64,000 nucleotides of DNA, from the NCBI RefSeq assembly GCF_003584645.1, contig NZ_AP017928.1, forward strand, positions 3,014,395-3,078,394. The letters are read 5' to 3'. Position 1 is the stretch's first letter, and the number at the start of each line of letters is the position of its first letter. The notes beneath the pieces were generated by a model that worked only from the letters and a program-made list of their open reading frames with translations, searched no databases and was not told where the DNA came from. Shown in pieces: positions 47,721 through 55,099 of the stretch. The position numbers and the translations under genes were made by a program. The stretch comes from Methylocaldum marinum. Its GTDB lineage: Bacteria; Pseudomonadota; Gammaproteobacteria; Methylococcales; Methylococcaceae.

Positions 47721-48512
47721 TTATTGAATCGCTTCGATGACGTCGCGAATATCCTTCATGATCCAGGTCGGCGCATAGTCGAGATCGGCCAGGTGCGCCC
47801 GCGTGGAGATGCCCGACAGCACCAGAATGCTTCGAATGCCGGCACGCACCGCGCCGAGAATGTCGGTATCCAGGCGATCGCCCAGGGCCACGGTTTGTTC
47901 CGGCGGCACCTGGAGACGCTCCATCGCGAGTCGATACATGATCGGCTCGGGTTTGCCGATGATGGTGGGCTCCACGCCGGTGGCCGCCTGCAAGGCCGCC
48001 AGCACGGCGCCGTTGCCGTGGGTGAGCCCGTGCTCGGTCGGCAGCGAGGTATCCGGATTCGTGCCGATGAATTTGGCCCCGGCGCGCAGGTTCAGCGTGG
48101 CGGTGGCAAGCTTGTCCCAGGACAGCGTGCGATCCAGCCCGCAGACCACATAATCGGCATCCTTTTCATAGAGTTCCGCCAGGCGAAAGCCGTTTTCAAG
48201 AAGAGCCCGGCAGACGCCGTCCTCGCCGATGGGGAACACCTTGGCCCCGGGCGGGGCATGTTGCTTGAGATACAGCGCGGCGGCGAGACCGGATCCGATC
48301 ACCTGCTCCCGGTCGACGCCGACGCCCATGCGGGCAAGCTTGGCGACATACTGTTCCGGCGTATTGCTGGCATTATTGGTTGCCAAAACAAACCGAATTC
48401 CGCGTGTGCGCAAGCTCTCGAAAAATTCCACCAATCCGGGCATCGGGCGATCACCCTCCCAGAGCACGCCATCCATATCGATAATCAAGGCGCGAATGTC
48501 GTTGAGTGTCAT
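47721..48512 (-). CDS. HAD-superfamily IIA sugar-phosphate phosphatase
   Basis: NagD/phosphoglycolate-phosphatase-like enzyme; substrate unknown. The 263-residue product has the nucleophile motif LIIDMDGVLWEGDRPMPG (Asp12, Asp14), motif II VLATNNASNT, a C2A-type cap (residues about 80-180) and motif III/IV in GKPEPIMYRLA and ALGDRLDTDILGAV. Its neighbourhood (FSA-like, DhaL, DhaK) suggests a triose or related phosphate. It is transcribed toward the aldolase gene and divergent from dhaL. Confidence 0.88.
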   Translation of the reverse strand: MTLNDIRALIIDMDGVLWEGDRPMPGLVEFFESLRTRGIRFVLATNNASNTPEQYVAKLARMGVGVDREQVIGSGLAAALYLKQHAPPGAKVFPIGEDGVCRALLENGFRLAELYEKDADYVVCGLDRTLSWDKLATATLNLRAGAKFIGTNPDTSLPTEHGLTHGNGAVLAALQAATGVEPTIIGKPEPIMYRLAMERLQVPPEQTVALGDRLDTDILGAVRAGIRSILVLSGISTRAHLADLDYAPTWIMKDIRDVIEAIQ

Positions 48513-48630
48513 AAGATCGATTCTCGATTAAGGATTGCCGATCGAGGCGCGCCTAAATTACCCTGTGATGGACGGCTCGTCGAGACTTGGCCGCTTATCC
48601 GTAACTCCACACAACCCGAAGAGCAATCCC

Positions 48631-49275
48631 ATGTCAGCAAGCACCAACCCAATCAGGACCTATATCCGGGCTGCCGATGCCGTCATTCGCGAACACGCCG
48701 AGGAAGTCGCGGCGCTCGACCAGGCGATCGGCGACGGCGATCATGTCGCCAACCTGCAGCGCGGCCTGGCCGCACTGGAGTCCTTGGCGGAGCAGCTCGA
48801 GCGGATGGACTGGTCCGCCGCCTTCCAGAAAATCGGCATGAGTCTCATGAGCAGCGTGGGCGGAGCTTCCGGCTCGCTCTACGGCACCTTCTTCCTAGCC
48901 ATGAGCAAGGCGATGAAGGATAAAGCCATGAACCTGCCGAACCTGGCCGAAGCTTTCGGCCAGGGCGTAGAAGCAATGAAACAGCGGGGCAAGGCCGATC
49001 TGGGCGAAAAAACCATGCTCGATGTCTTGATCCCCGTGGCGAACGCCTTGCAACAGGCGGCACGAGAATCCTCGGGCGTGCCGCAGGCTGTGGAGACCAT
49101 CAACCGCCTGGCGGCGGAAGGCTGCGAATCCACCCGCAATATGATTGCCACCAAGGGGCGAGCCTCATTCCTGGGCGACCGCGCCCGCGGCCATATCGAT
49201 GCCGGGGCGAGAACCAGCCAGTTGATGATTGGAGCAATCGCCGCCGTTCACGTAAAAAACCCGTCCACGGTTTGA
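48631..49275 (+). CDS. dhaL: Dihydroxyacetone kinase, ADP-binding subunit DhaL
   Basis: DhaL supplies the nucleotide-binding half of the two-subunit kinase that phosphorylates dihydroxyacetone held by DhaK. The 214-residue product has the metal/nucleotide motif DQAIGDGDHVANLQRG (Asp30, Asp35, Asp37, His38) near its N-terminus, GMSLMSSVGGASGSLYGTFF near residue 70, and a C-terminal GDRARGHIDAGARTSQLMI. No DhaM phosphocarrier gene is adjacent, so ATP or a distant DhaM may be the phosphate donor. The matching dhaK lies 1.1 kb away in the opposite orientation, separated by palindromic repeats. Confidence 0.92.
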   Translation: MSASTNPIRTYIRAADAVIREHAEEVAALDQAIGDGDHVANLQRGLAALESLAEQLERMDWSAAFQKIGMSLMSSVGGASGSLYGTFFLAMSKAMKDKAMNLPNLAEAFGQGVEAMKQRGKADLGEKTMLDVLIPVANALQQAARESSGVPQAVETINRLAAEGCESTRNMIATKGRASFLGDRARGHIDAGARTSQLMIGAIAAVHVKNPSTV

Positions 49276-49691
49276 CCTGGAAACGGCCGTTGGACGTGCT
49301 CGTGAGTGCGGCGGGCGGGGCGGCTGGCAGCGCAGCCATCCGCTAGGCCGTTTTCGTACCCGCTGTACGGGCACTTGCAAGGCGCAAATTCTTTGCCGAC
49401 GTCGCGGCTCGGCCAACGGCTTTGTCGGCAAAGGATTGCCGACCCACGACCGAGCCACCCTGTAGGTCGGGAATCCCTTCCCGACGTTGCGGCCCGGTCG
49501 AGCGTCTTTGTCGGCAAGGGATTGCCGACCTACGACTGTGATTACCAGTTATATGAGAGCAGTTGCGCACGCATGATGAGTTATTAATCCGGCCCTTAAA
49601 TACCTTATTGATTCCGTTCGGGATGAGCTTGTCGAAGCCCCAAGCCGAGTGCCCTTCGACAAGCTCAGGGCGAACGTTATTTTGGGCCGGG
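49276..49691. other. Repeat-rich gap downstream of dhaL
   Basis: No intact gene is supported. Palindromic units are at 49424-49443 (GTCGGCAA type), 49462-49485 (GTCGGGAA type) and 49510-49533 (GTCGGCAA type), plus the long palindromic element at 49579-49701. A weaker inverted repeat, GTACCCGC-TGTAC, is at about 49356-49370. Confidence 0.5.
49424..49533. repeat. BIME-like cluster of three palindromic units
   Basis: The first unit is GTCGGCAA-AGGA-TTGCCGAC at 49424-49443. The second is GTCGGGAA-TCCC-TTCCCGAC within 49462-49485, preceded by GTAG. The third is GTCGGCAA-GGGA-TTGCCGAC plus CTAC at 49510-49533. The linker between the second and third contains CGGTCGAGCGTCT, as in the 40.4 kb cluster. 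This alternation of two hairpin types is like enterobacterial BIMEs. Confidence 0.85.
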
Positions 49692-49701
49692 TCAATAGTT
49701 A
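49579..49701. repeat. Long imperfect palindromic element
   Basis: Outer arms AGTTATTAATCCGGCCC (49579-49595) and GGGCCGGGTCAATAGTT (49684-49700) pair at 13 of 17 positions. Inner arms around ATGAGCTTGTCGAAG (49623-49637) and CTTCGACAAGCTCAG (49653-49667) form a second stem. Translated frames through the inner arm give the RPELVEGH-type peptide well known from dispersed proteobacterial repeats. The left arm extended to TAAATACC nearly matches hairpin 5 of the array at 20346-20390. Confidence 0.75.
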
Positions 49702-50002
49702 CACCACTGCCTTTCACAGGGACACCATCGTTATTTCCATCCATCTTGACGCCAGGGCAGTTCTGTAAAAAGTAAGTTGCCTCTTCGCATGACGTCATCT
49801 GTGAGCAATGTGTTCTACCGTCGCACTTGAAGCGAGCATTTTGCAAGGATTCTACGACCCGCTGGGGCTCCGGAGAGTCAGCAAAGTCGGTGGCGTACAA
49901 CGAACTTTGGTCGCTGACGAGGGCTAATTTATGACTTTGGTATTTTGTGTACCCCTGCCATACGAGGAATCCCGCAATAAGAATGCTCAGAAGATTTTTC
50001 AT
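49692..50002 (-). pseudogene. Excalibur calcium-binding domain protein, frameshifted near the 3' end
   Basis: The N-terminal part encodes a small membrane-anchored protein (MKNLLSILIAGFLVWQGY) followed by an Excalibur domain: FKCDGRTHCSQMTSCEEATY then NCPGVKMDGNNDGVP. At 49718/49719 the minus strand reads CCCTGTGAA where one extra T would restore DGVP-CERQWCNY-stop, the canonical Excalibur ending, with the stop at 49692-49694 and a length of 103 residues. Without it the frame runs on into the palindromic element. One missing base is therefore the simplest reading; a sequencing error is possible. Confidence 0.75.
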
Positions 50003-50053
50003 CGAAAGAGTTGTACTTATTCCAATTCGCTTTCAATAAGGCATCAATTTTTC

Positions 50054-50205
50054 GTAGGGTGGGTTAGGCGCACATCAGCACTGACCAACCGCCGGTCACT
50101 GCGCTTCGCGTGCGCCGTAACCCACCGTGCGACTTCCAATCGGTGGGTTACGCGGAGCCGAGGGGCTAACCCACCATCGATGGGTTTCGCTTCGCTCTAC
50201 CCATC
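50054..50205. repeat. GGTGGGTTA-type dispersed palindromes
   Basis: Three inverted repeats occur in a row: GGTGGGTTAGGCGCAC (50058-50073) with GTGCGCCGTAACCCACC (about 50110-50125); GGTGGGTTA (50142-50150) with TAACCCACC (50167-50175); and GATGGGTTT (50179-50187) with CTACCCATC (about 50197-50205). This GTAGGGTGGGTTAGGCGC-type element is known to me as a common intergenic repeat in proteobacteria. Confidence 0.7.
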
Positions 50206-50272
50206 CCACGATGAATGGTCACTCCAATGCCGAACGGAATTGGTACCTATCCGAGTAGACCATTCGCGTGAA

Positions 50273-50318
50273 CCCTTCGACAAGCTCAGGACAGGCCCTT
50301 CGACAAGCTCAGAACGGG
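50273..50318. repeat. Two tandem CTTCGACAAGCTCAG repeat units
   Basis: CCCTTCGACAAGCTCAGGA (50273-50291) and CCCTTCGACAAGCTCAGAAC (50297-50316) repeat the inner arm of the element at 49579-49701. Together they show at least three copies of this motif within 0.7 kb. Confidence 0.75.
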
Positions 50319-50399
50319 CATGGGGAAGAGACTGACCTGAGTATAGTCGGAGGATTTCGAGCCACTTACCGGGATAAGCTAGACAGTCGATTATCTAAA

Positions 50400-51389
50400 T
50401 CAGCACCCCCACCTCAACGCCGCGGTATGCACCGGCGCATCCCACAGCCTGATCATCTCTTCGTCCAGTAAGGTGAGCGTAACGGAGCAGCCCGCCATGT
50501 CGAGGGACGTTGTGAAATTGCCGACCAGCGAACGGACGACGTTCACCCCGCGTTTGCCCCAGAACTCCCGGGCCAGATGATAAACCAGATACAGCTCCAT
50601 CAGCGGCGTCGCTCCGAAGCCGTTGACGTGCAGCAATGCCGGCTGACCCGCAGCGGGTTTCAGCTCGCCGTCGATGGCTTGCGTCAGGTGCTCGACGATT
50701 TCCGTAGCGCCGGCCAGGGCCATGCGTTCCCTGCCCTTCTCCCCGTGTATGCCGACGCCCATTTCCATTTCATTGTCGGCAATCTCGAAAGTGGGTTTGC
50801 CCAAGGCCGGAACCGTGCAACTGGTCAACGCCACACCCATGGACGCGGTCGCCCGCACTACCCGCTCGCCCAAAATCTTGCAACCGTCAAGGTCCATGCC
50901 GGCTTCCGCAGCCGCGCCGACAATCTTCTCGACCACGGTGGTGCCCGCCACCCCGCGCCTTCCCATGCCCTGGTGCTCCGGGATCGACACATCGTCATGT
51001 ACCAGCACCGTGTCGTGGGGACACTCGAGCATTTCCGCCGCGATCTCGAAATTCATCACATCGCCGGCGTAATTCTTGACGATGAACAATACGCCGCCGC
51101 CGGTTTCGGTCGCCTGCGCTGCGGCCAGCATTTGATCGGGCGTGGGCGACGTGAACACCTGCCCCGGACAGGCCGCGTCCAGCATTCCCAAACCGACGAA
51201 ACCGGTGTGCAAGGGCTCATGCCCGGAACCGCCCCCGGAGATCAGCGCGACCTTGCCCGGTGCGCGAGGCGCGGTACGGGCCATGAAACGCGGTTCGGCA
51301 TTGAAACGAACGATATCGGCGTGCGCCGACGCGAAACCTCGCTCGCTCTCATCCAGCAAACTCTCGATGGAATTGATGAATTTTTTCAT
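50400..51389 (-). CDS. dhaK: Dihydroxyacetone kinase, substrate-binding subunit DhaK
   Basis: DhaK binds dihydroxyacetone covalently through a histidine and presents it to DhaL. The 329-residue product has SGGGSGHEPLHTGFVGLG (His57) near residue 51, NYAGDVMNFEIAAEM near 106, and the substrate-binding histidine at residue 215 in MGVGIHGEKG. VNGFGATPLMELYLVYHL near residue 260 is also typical. Together with dhaL it completes a DhaK-DhaL kinase, but the two genes are oriented convergently and separated by repeats. Family length is 320-360. Confidence 0.93.
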   Translation of the reverse strand: MKKFINSIESLLDESERGFASAHADIVRFNAEPRFMARTAPRAPGKVALISGGGSGHEPLHTGFVGLGMLDAACPGQVFTSPTPDQMLAAAQATETGGGVLFIVKNYAGDVMNFEIAAEMLECPHDTVLVHDDVSIPEHQGMGRRGVAGTTVVEKIVGAAAEAGMDLDGCKILGERVVRATASMGVALTSCTVPALGKPTFEIADNEMEMGVGIHGEKGRERMALAGATEIVEHLTQAIDGELKPAAGQPALLHVNGFGATPLMELYLVYHLAREFWGKRGVNVVRSLVGNFTTSLDMAGCSVTLTLLDEEMIRLWDAPVHTAALRWGC

Positions 51390-51837
51390 GGGGGTTCCTT
51401 ATGGCGTTTGACTACTCGTTGACCGGGACGGCAAGAACCGCCGGCCGGAAAAGTGTGGCTGAAAGCAAACCACCGCAGGCCTCATCGGGTCAAGCTTTGA
51501 GCGCTTTCATCCGGCTCATACGGCATAACGGGCTTGGCAGAAGTCGTTGGCGCCTTCGGCCAGGGTAAATCGACTCAAGCAAGCCTAGGTCGGCACGCCC
51601 TTGCCGACGTAGACGCTCGGCCGGGACGCAACGTCGGGAAAGGATTCCCGACCTACAGGGTGGCTCGGTCGTAGACGCCGGATCAGGCCGCGGCGTCGGG
51701 AAGGGATTCCCGACCTACAGGGTGCACGATCGTAGGTCGGCAATCCTTTGCCGACGCAGACGCTCGGCCGGGGCGCGACGTCGGGAAAGGATCCCCGACC
51801 TACTCGAGAGCTCCCGTACGGTAGATATGTAAATGCT
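51390..51837. other. Gap between dhaK and the adaptor gene, filled by palindromic repeats
   Basis: About 450 bases. The left third (51390-51580) is the dhaK upstream region, in which no clear promoter was recognised. The rest is a tandem BIME-like array (51588-51803). No open frame is supported. Confidence 0.5.
51588..51803. repeat. BIME-like array of five palindromic units
   Basis: Units lie at about 51588-51609 (GTCGGCA type), 51633-51655 (GTCGGGAAAGGATTCCCGAC), 51695-51718 (GTCGGGAAGGGATTCCCGAC), 51732-51755 (GTCGGCAATCCTTTGCCGAC) and 51779-51803 (GTCGGGAAAGGATCCCCGAC). Linkers GACGCTCGGCCGGGA and GACGCTCGGCCGGGG repeat between units. It lies just downstream of the adaptor gene's stop, so it may stabilise that 3' end. 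Confidence 0.85.
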
Positions 51838-53019
51838 CTAAAACCCTGAGCTCAGCACTTTCGATCCCGCCTCGGGTTTCGAGCCCTCGGCCTCAAGCCT
51901 CACCGTCATGCCCTCCACCGGCACCTGAACCCCGCCGGTGACGACGTTCTCGCCGGCGGCGAGCCCGGCGCCGATCAAGACCCTGTCGGCCTCCGTACGC
52001 AGCACCGTCAAACGGCGGACGTGGAGATGGAGGTCCGCATCCACGACCAGCGACTCCTGGGACGCATTGACGGCTCCCAGAGGCAGAACGAACACCCCGG
52101 ACCGTTCGCGGCCCTCGATTTCCGCCTTGACGAACAACCCGGCCAGCAGGGGCTGGGCGTATTTTCGTCCGTACGGCTCGCGAACCTCGGCCACCAGGTG
52201 TAAAAGACCGGTTGCATCGTCGACCTCGGCCTCGCTGCGCACGATATGTCCCTCCCAGTGCTGCTCGGCGCCCCCGAGATCGGCCGTCAAAACCACCTTG
52301 GGACCTGCGCGCGCGCCGTTTCGGCGCATCAGATCGAGATCGAGATAAGCCAATTGATCGGTCGATACCGGCAAGCGCACCTCGGCCACGTCGGTGGCGT
52401 AGACCCGCGCCAGTTTCTCCCCGGATTGAACGTATTGGCCGAGCCCCACGTGCTTCGCCGAAACACGGCCGGCGAAGGGCGCGCGCAGCTCGCACCGGCT
52501 GCGTTTCAGGCGCGCCTTGGCCAGCTCGGCTTCGGCGGCCTTGAGTTTGGCCCGGGCTTCAGCCAATTGCGGCTCGTGCAGGATCAGCGGCGAGGGCTCG
52601 CCTTCGCCTAGAGCCTGCCATTCGCTACGGGCCTGTTCGGCTTCGGCTTGTTCCTGGGCAAGCCGCCGCTTGGCTTCGGCAAGTCCGGCTTCGGCAGCGA
52701 CGATGGCCTGATCGTAATCGCGGGGATCGAGACCCACGAGTTCCTCGCCCGCCTCGAAAAAACCGCCGGCGACGAAATCGGGATTCAGCCGGACCACCTT
52801 GCCGGCCACCTCCGCCACCCAATCGATTTCATCGCGGGGCATGACGACGCCTTGTGAACGGACGTTCAGGCGAACGCTCCGCGGTTCCGCTTGCACGACC
52901 GAAACCAGCGGCGGTTCCGCCTTGGAGGGCTGGATATCCAGCGTCGGCCGGTTGGCCACGATGGCATAGGCGCCGACCGCCCCGGTCAGCAATACGAGAA
53001 TGGGAAGGAGGATCTTCAT
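51838..53019 (-). CDS. RND efflux periplasmic adaptor subunit
   Basis: Membrane-fusion protein linking an RND permease to an outer-membrane channel. The 393-residue product has an N-terminal membrane anchor (MKILLPILVLLTGAVGAYAI), lipoyl half-motifs (GKVVRLNPDFVAGGFFEAGE near residue 75; RAPFAGRVSAKHVGLGQYVQ near 180) around a long alpha-hairpin (residues about 105-170). A beta-barrel and membrane-proximal part follows with VFVLPLGAVNASQESLVV. It is the last gene of the envelope cluster and would partner one of the upstream RND permeases. No outer-membrane channel gene is present in the window. Confidence 0.9.
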   Translation of the reverse strand: MKILLPILVLLTGAVGAYAIVANRPTLDIQPSKAEPPLVSVVQAEPRSVRLNVRSQGVVMPRDEIDWVAEVAGKVVRLNPDFVAGGFFEAGEELVGLDPRDYDQAIVAAEAGLAEAKRRLAQEQAEAEQARSEWQALGEGEPSPLILHEPQLAEARAKLKAAEAELAKARLKRSRCELRAPFAGRVSAKHVGLGQYVQSGEKLARVYATDVAEVRLPVSTDQLAYLDLDLMRRNGARAGPKVVLTADLGGAEQHWEGHIVRSEAEVDDATGLLHLVAEVREPYGRKYAQPLLAGLFVKAEIEGRERSGVFVLPLGAVNASQESLVVDADLHLHVRRLTVLRTEADRVLIGAGLAAGENVVTGGVQVPVEGMTVRLEAEGSKPEAGSKVLSSGF

Positions 53020-53157
53020 TTGGGCACAAAAGTCGACAGTACTACGCCGCGTCGTTTCGGTCCCTTCAACCGAACGACATCGGCGGCTGGAACCGGCATA
53101 CGGCCGCCGGACCCGGCTGCGTCACCCCGAGGTCAAGACCGCCGCGCGATCCGGCGC

Positions 53158-54567
53158 TCAGGATTCATCGGCCTTCGCCAATACGTCCAGGCGGCTGACC
53201 GAAGCTTCCGGACTGAAAGCTCCGGCGGCGTGGCGAAACCGCCGCGCCCGCCTTTTTCTCAGCCAGATGACGACACCGGTAACCGCGAGCATGACGATGG
53301 CCAAGCCCAGAATGCAAACGAAAATGCGGTAAGGCAGACCGAATACGTGCGCCATGTGAAGGGCCGCCAGCCAGGTCGTCACCGTATTGCCGCCGTACTG
53401 CCCCGAGGGCAGGAGCAGCAAACGCTCTTCACCTGTATCGGCGTCGAAAAAGACCCGGGTCTGGCCGAAGCGGTCCTGAATGTCCCGGCTGCTGCGGACG
53501 ATATACACGTAGACGCCCAGTTCCCGGTTGAGCCGGAAGGCAACCGGCCGTTCGACGGTAAAACCGTGGGTCGCCGCGGCCTTATCCATCAAACCGCGGC
53601 CGATAGTCTCCGCATCGCGCCAGGAGATCCTCGGCTGATCCAGGGGTTTCCCGAGCTTTGGCAATTCGGTCCACGGCTCACGGTAATCGAACACCAGCCG
53701 CGTTGTCCAGGTATACACCGTATCCCACAGGTTCATGTAGACGCTGGACCAGGCAAAAATCAGCAGCGCCGGCCACAACCACAAACCGCCGGCACGATGC
53801 AGGTCGAAGTTGATGCGGTAGGGGGAAGCCCGCCACTTGATCTGCCAGGAAGGTTTCCAGCGTTGCCAAAACGCGCGCTGGGCCGGGACGTTCCGATGAT
53901 TCCCCCGCGCCCTCGACGTTTCGGCCGGGGTGAGCGCGCCGAAAAAGAAAGGCTTGTTGCGAAGCAAAAAGATGCCTTGTGCCATCCTCTCCCGGAAAGA
54001 GCGGGAATCCGACCTGCCGGCCGGCAGAGTCAGATAGAAAGCGACGAAACAATCGATGGTCCAAACCAGTGCCGTAATGCCCAGTATCCATATCCCGACT
54101 TCGTCCAGTGCCAGCGTGTAATGCAGTTTGTAGATGAAAGGCATCAGATTGACGATGCCCTCCGAAATCGCCCCCCAGGTACGGCGGCCGAGTTCCGCCC
54201 CGGTGTAAGGGTCGAGCACCAGCTGGTCGAAACCCGGATCGCGGGGTTTGCCGGTGGAGGGCTCGATACGGGGCGCGACCGAGACCATGACGGTGTCCTG
54301 CTCGCCTACCCAGAGCGCGTTCACCCGGGCTTCGGGCGCCAGTGTCTCGGCGCGCTCCGCCAGGGTAGCCAGATCCAATCGGGGACGACCGTTATCGGCT
54401 ACGAAGAATTCCGGATTGAGCGCATGCTCCAGTTCGGGCAGGAACGCCAGAAGACTCCCGGTCAGGCCCACGACAATCAAAAACCCGGTCATCGCCAGGC
54501 CGGCCCAGCGGTGTACCAACACCCACAGACGGCGGCTCACGCTTCGGCCCTCCGTGTCAGCGACCAT
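53158..54567 (-). CDS. PepSY-associated membrane protein (second copy)
   Basis: Proteins with PepSY-associated membrane helices occur next to siderophore receptors and are proposed to reduce ferric siderophores in the periplasm. The 469-residue product has an N-terminal helix with VLVHRWAGLAMTGFLIVVGL and other membrane segments near residues 135-165 (LHYTLALDEVGIWILGITAL), 270-295 (FDLHRAGGLWLWPALLIFAW) and 395-420. The paired histidines before helices (LVHRW, KLHYT, FDLHR) resemble heme ligands in this family. The ATG at 54567 overlaps the preceding small gene by 11 bases; a longer frame to 54666 lies inside that gene. Confidence 0.82.
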   Translation of the reverse strand: MVADTEGRSVSRRLWVLVHRWAGLAMTGFLIVVGLTGSLLAFLPELEHALNPEFFVADNGRPRLDLATLAERAETLAPEARVNALWVGEQDTVMVSVAPRIEPSTGKPRDPGFDQLVLDPYTGAELGRRTWGAISEGIVNLMPFIYKLHYTLALDEVGIWILGITALVWTIDCFVAFYLTLPAGRSDSRSFRERMAQGIFLLRNKPFFFGALTPAETSRARGNHRNVPAQRAFWQRWKPSWQIKWRASPYRINFDLHRAGGLWLWPALLIFAWSSVYMNLWDTVYTWTTRLVFDYREPWTELPKLGKPLDQPRISWRDAETIGRGLMDKAAATHGFTVERPVAFRLNRELGVYVYIVRSSRDIQDRFGQTRVFFDADTGEERLLLLPSGQYGGNTVTTWLAALHMAHVFGLPYRIFVCILGLAIVMLAVTGVVIWLRKRRARRFRHAAGAFSPEASVSRLDVLAKADES

Positions 54568-54904
54568 CCAGCTTGGCCTTGGCGTCCGCGGCCACGGCGC
54601 CGATCTGTTCGACCTCGGCGCGGAAACGCGCCTGCTCCGCGTTCGCCGCTTCGGCGATGACCGCATTGTCCGCGTTGGCTTCCTTGACGATGCAATCGTT
54701 ATAGGCCTGCGCCTTCTGCTGCCATTCCCTCACTTGCTTGAGGCTGCGGTTGTAAGCGTCGACGCTGCGGGAGTCGATCTCGGGCGCGGTGGGCTGCGTT
54801 CCGCAATTCGCAGGACTCCACTTGCCGTCGGCGAGGGTGCCGGCATGGATCTCCGGCACAACTGTCAGCGCGAGAAGGATGGCGGTAGTCATTTGTCGTT
54901 TCAC
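54557..54904 (-). CDS. Small exported protein of unknown function
   Basis: The 115-residue product starts at a GTG (54904) with a good AGGAGT site 5-8 bases upstream and has a signal peptide (TTAILLALTVVPEIHAG). The mature protein is Ala/Gln/Glu-rich and largely helical (YNRSLKQVREWQQKAQAYND) with two cysteines (Cys34 and one near residue 71) that could form a disulfide. It resembles no family I recognise. Its overlap with the PepSY gene implies translational coupling and a shared function. Confidence 0.7.
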   Translation of the reverse strand: MKRQMTTAILLALTVVPEIHAGTLADGKWSPANCGTQPTAPEIDSRSVDAYNRSLKQVREWQQKAQAYNDCIVKEANADNAVIAEAANAEQARFRAEVEQIGAVAADAKAKLDGR

Positions 54905-55099
54905 GGATTACTCCTGAGGGGATTGCAAAACCAAAGACTCGGCCAGGGGGATCCGCCGTAGCCGTATCCTCTATAAGACGAACGAGCGGCCAAAAACCCC
55001 CACTCGAATCGCACATTTTTTGCGTCGATGGCGACGAAACAAGCGCTCTTATGTGGGTGTCCGCTTTCCGGATTCGATGCCGGCTATCATCATCAATCC

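Larger units (their letters stand above)
50003..50399. other. Repeat-rich gap upstream of dhaK
   Basis: About 400 bases without a gene, made mostly of two dispersed repeat families: the GGTGGGTTA-type palindromes (50054-50205) and two CCCTTCGACAAGCTCAG units (50273-50318). The dhaK stop codon lies at its right end. Confidence 0.5.

Noticed and set aside
51588..51803. A possible CRISPR array
   Set aside because: The units are palindromic hairpins of varied spacing with repeated linkers, not constant repeats with unique spacers, and no cas gene is present.
52891..54660. A 589-codon plus-strand open frame
   Set aside because: Antisense to the adaptor and PepSY genes; the opposite strand has clear families, signal sequences and ribosome sites.
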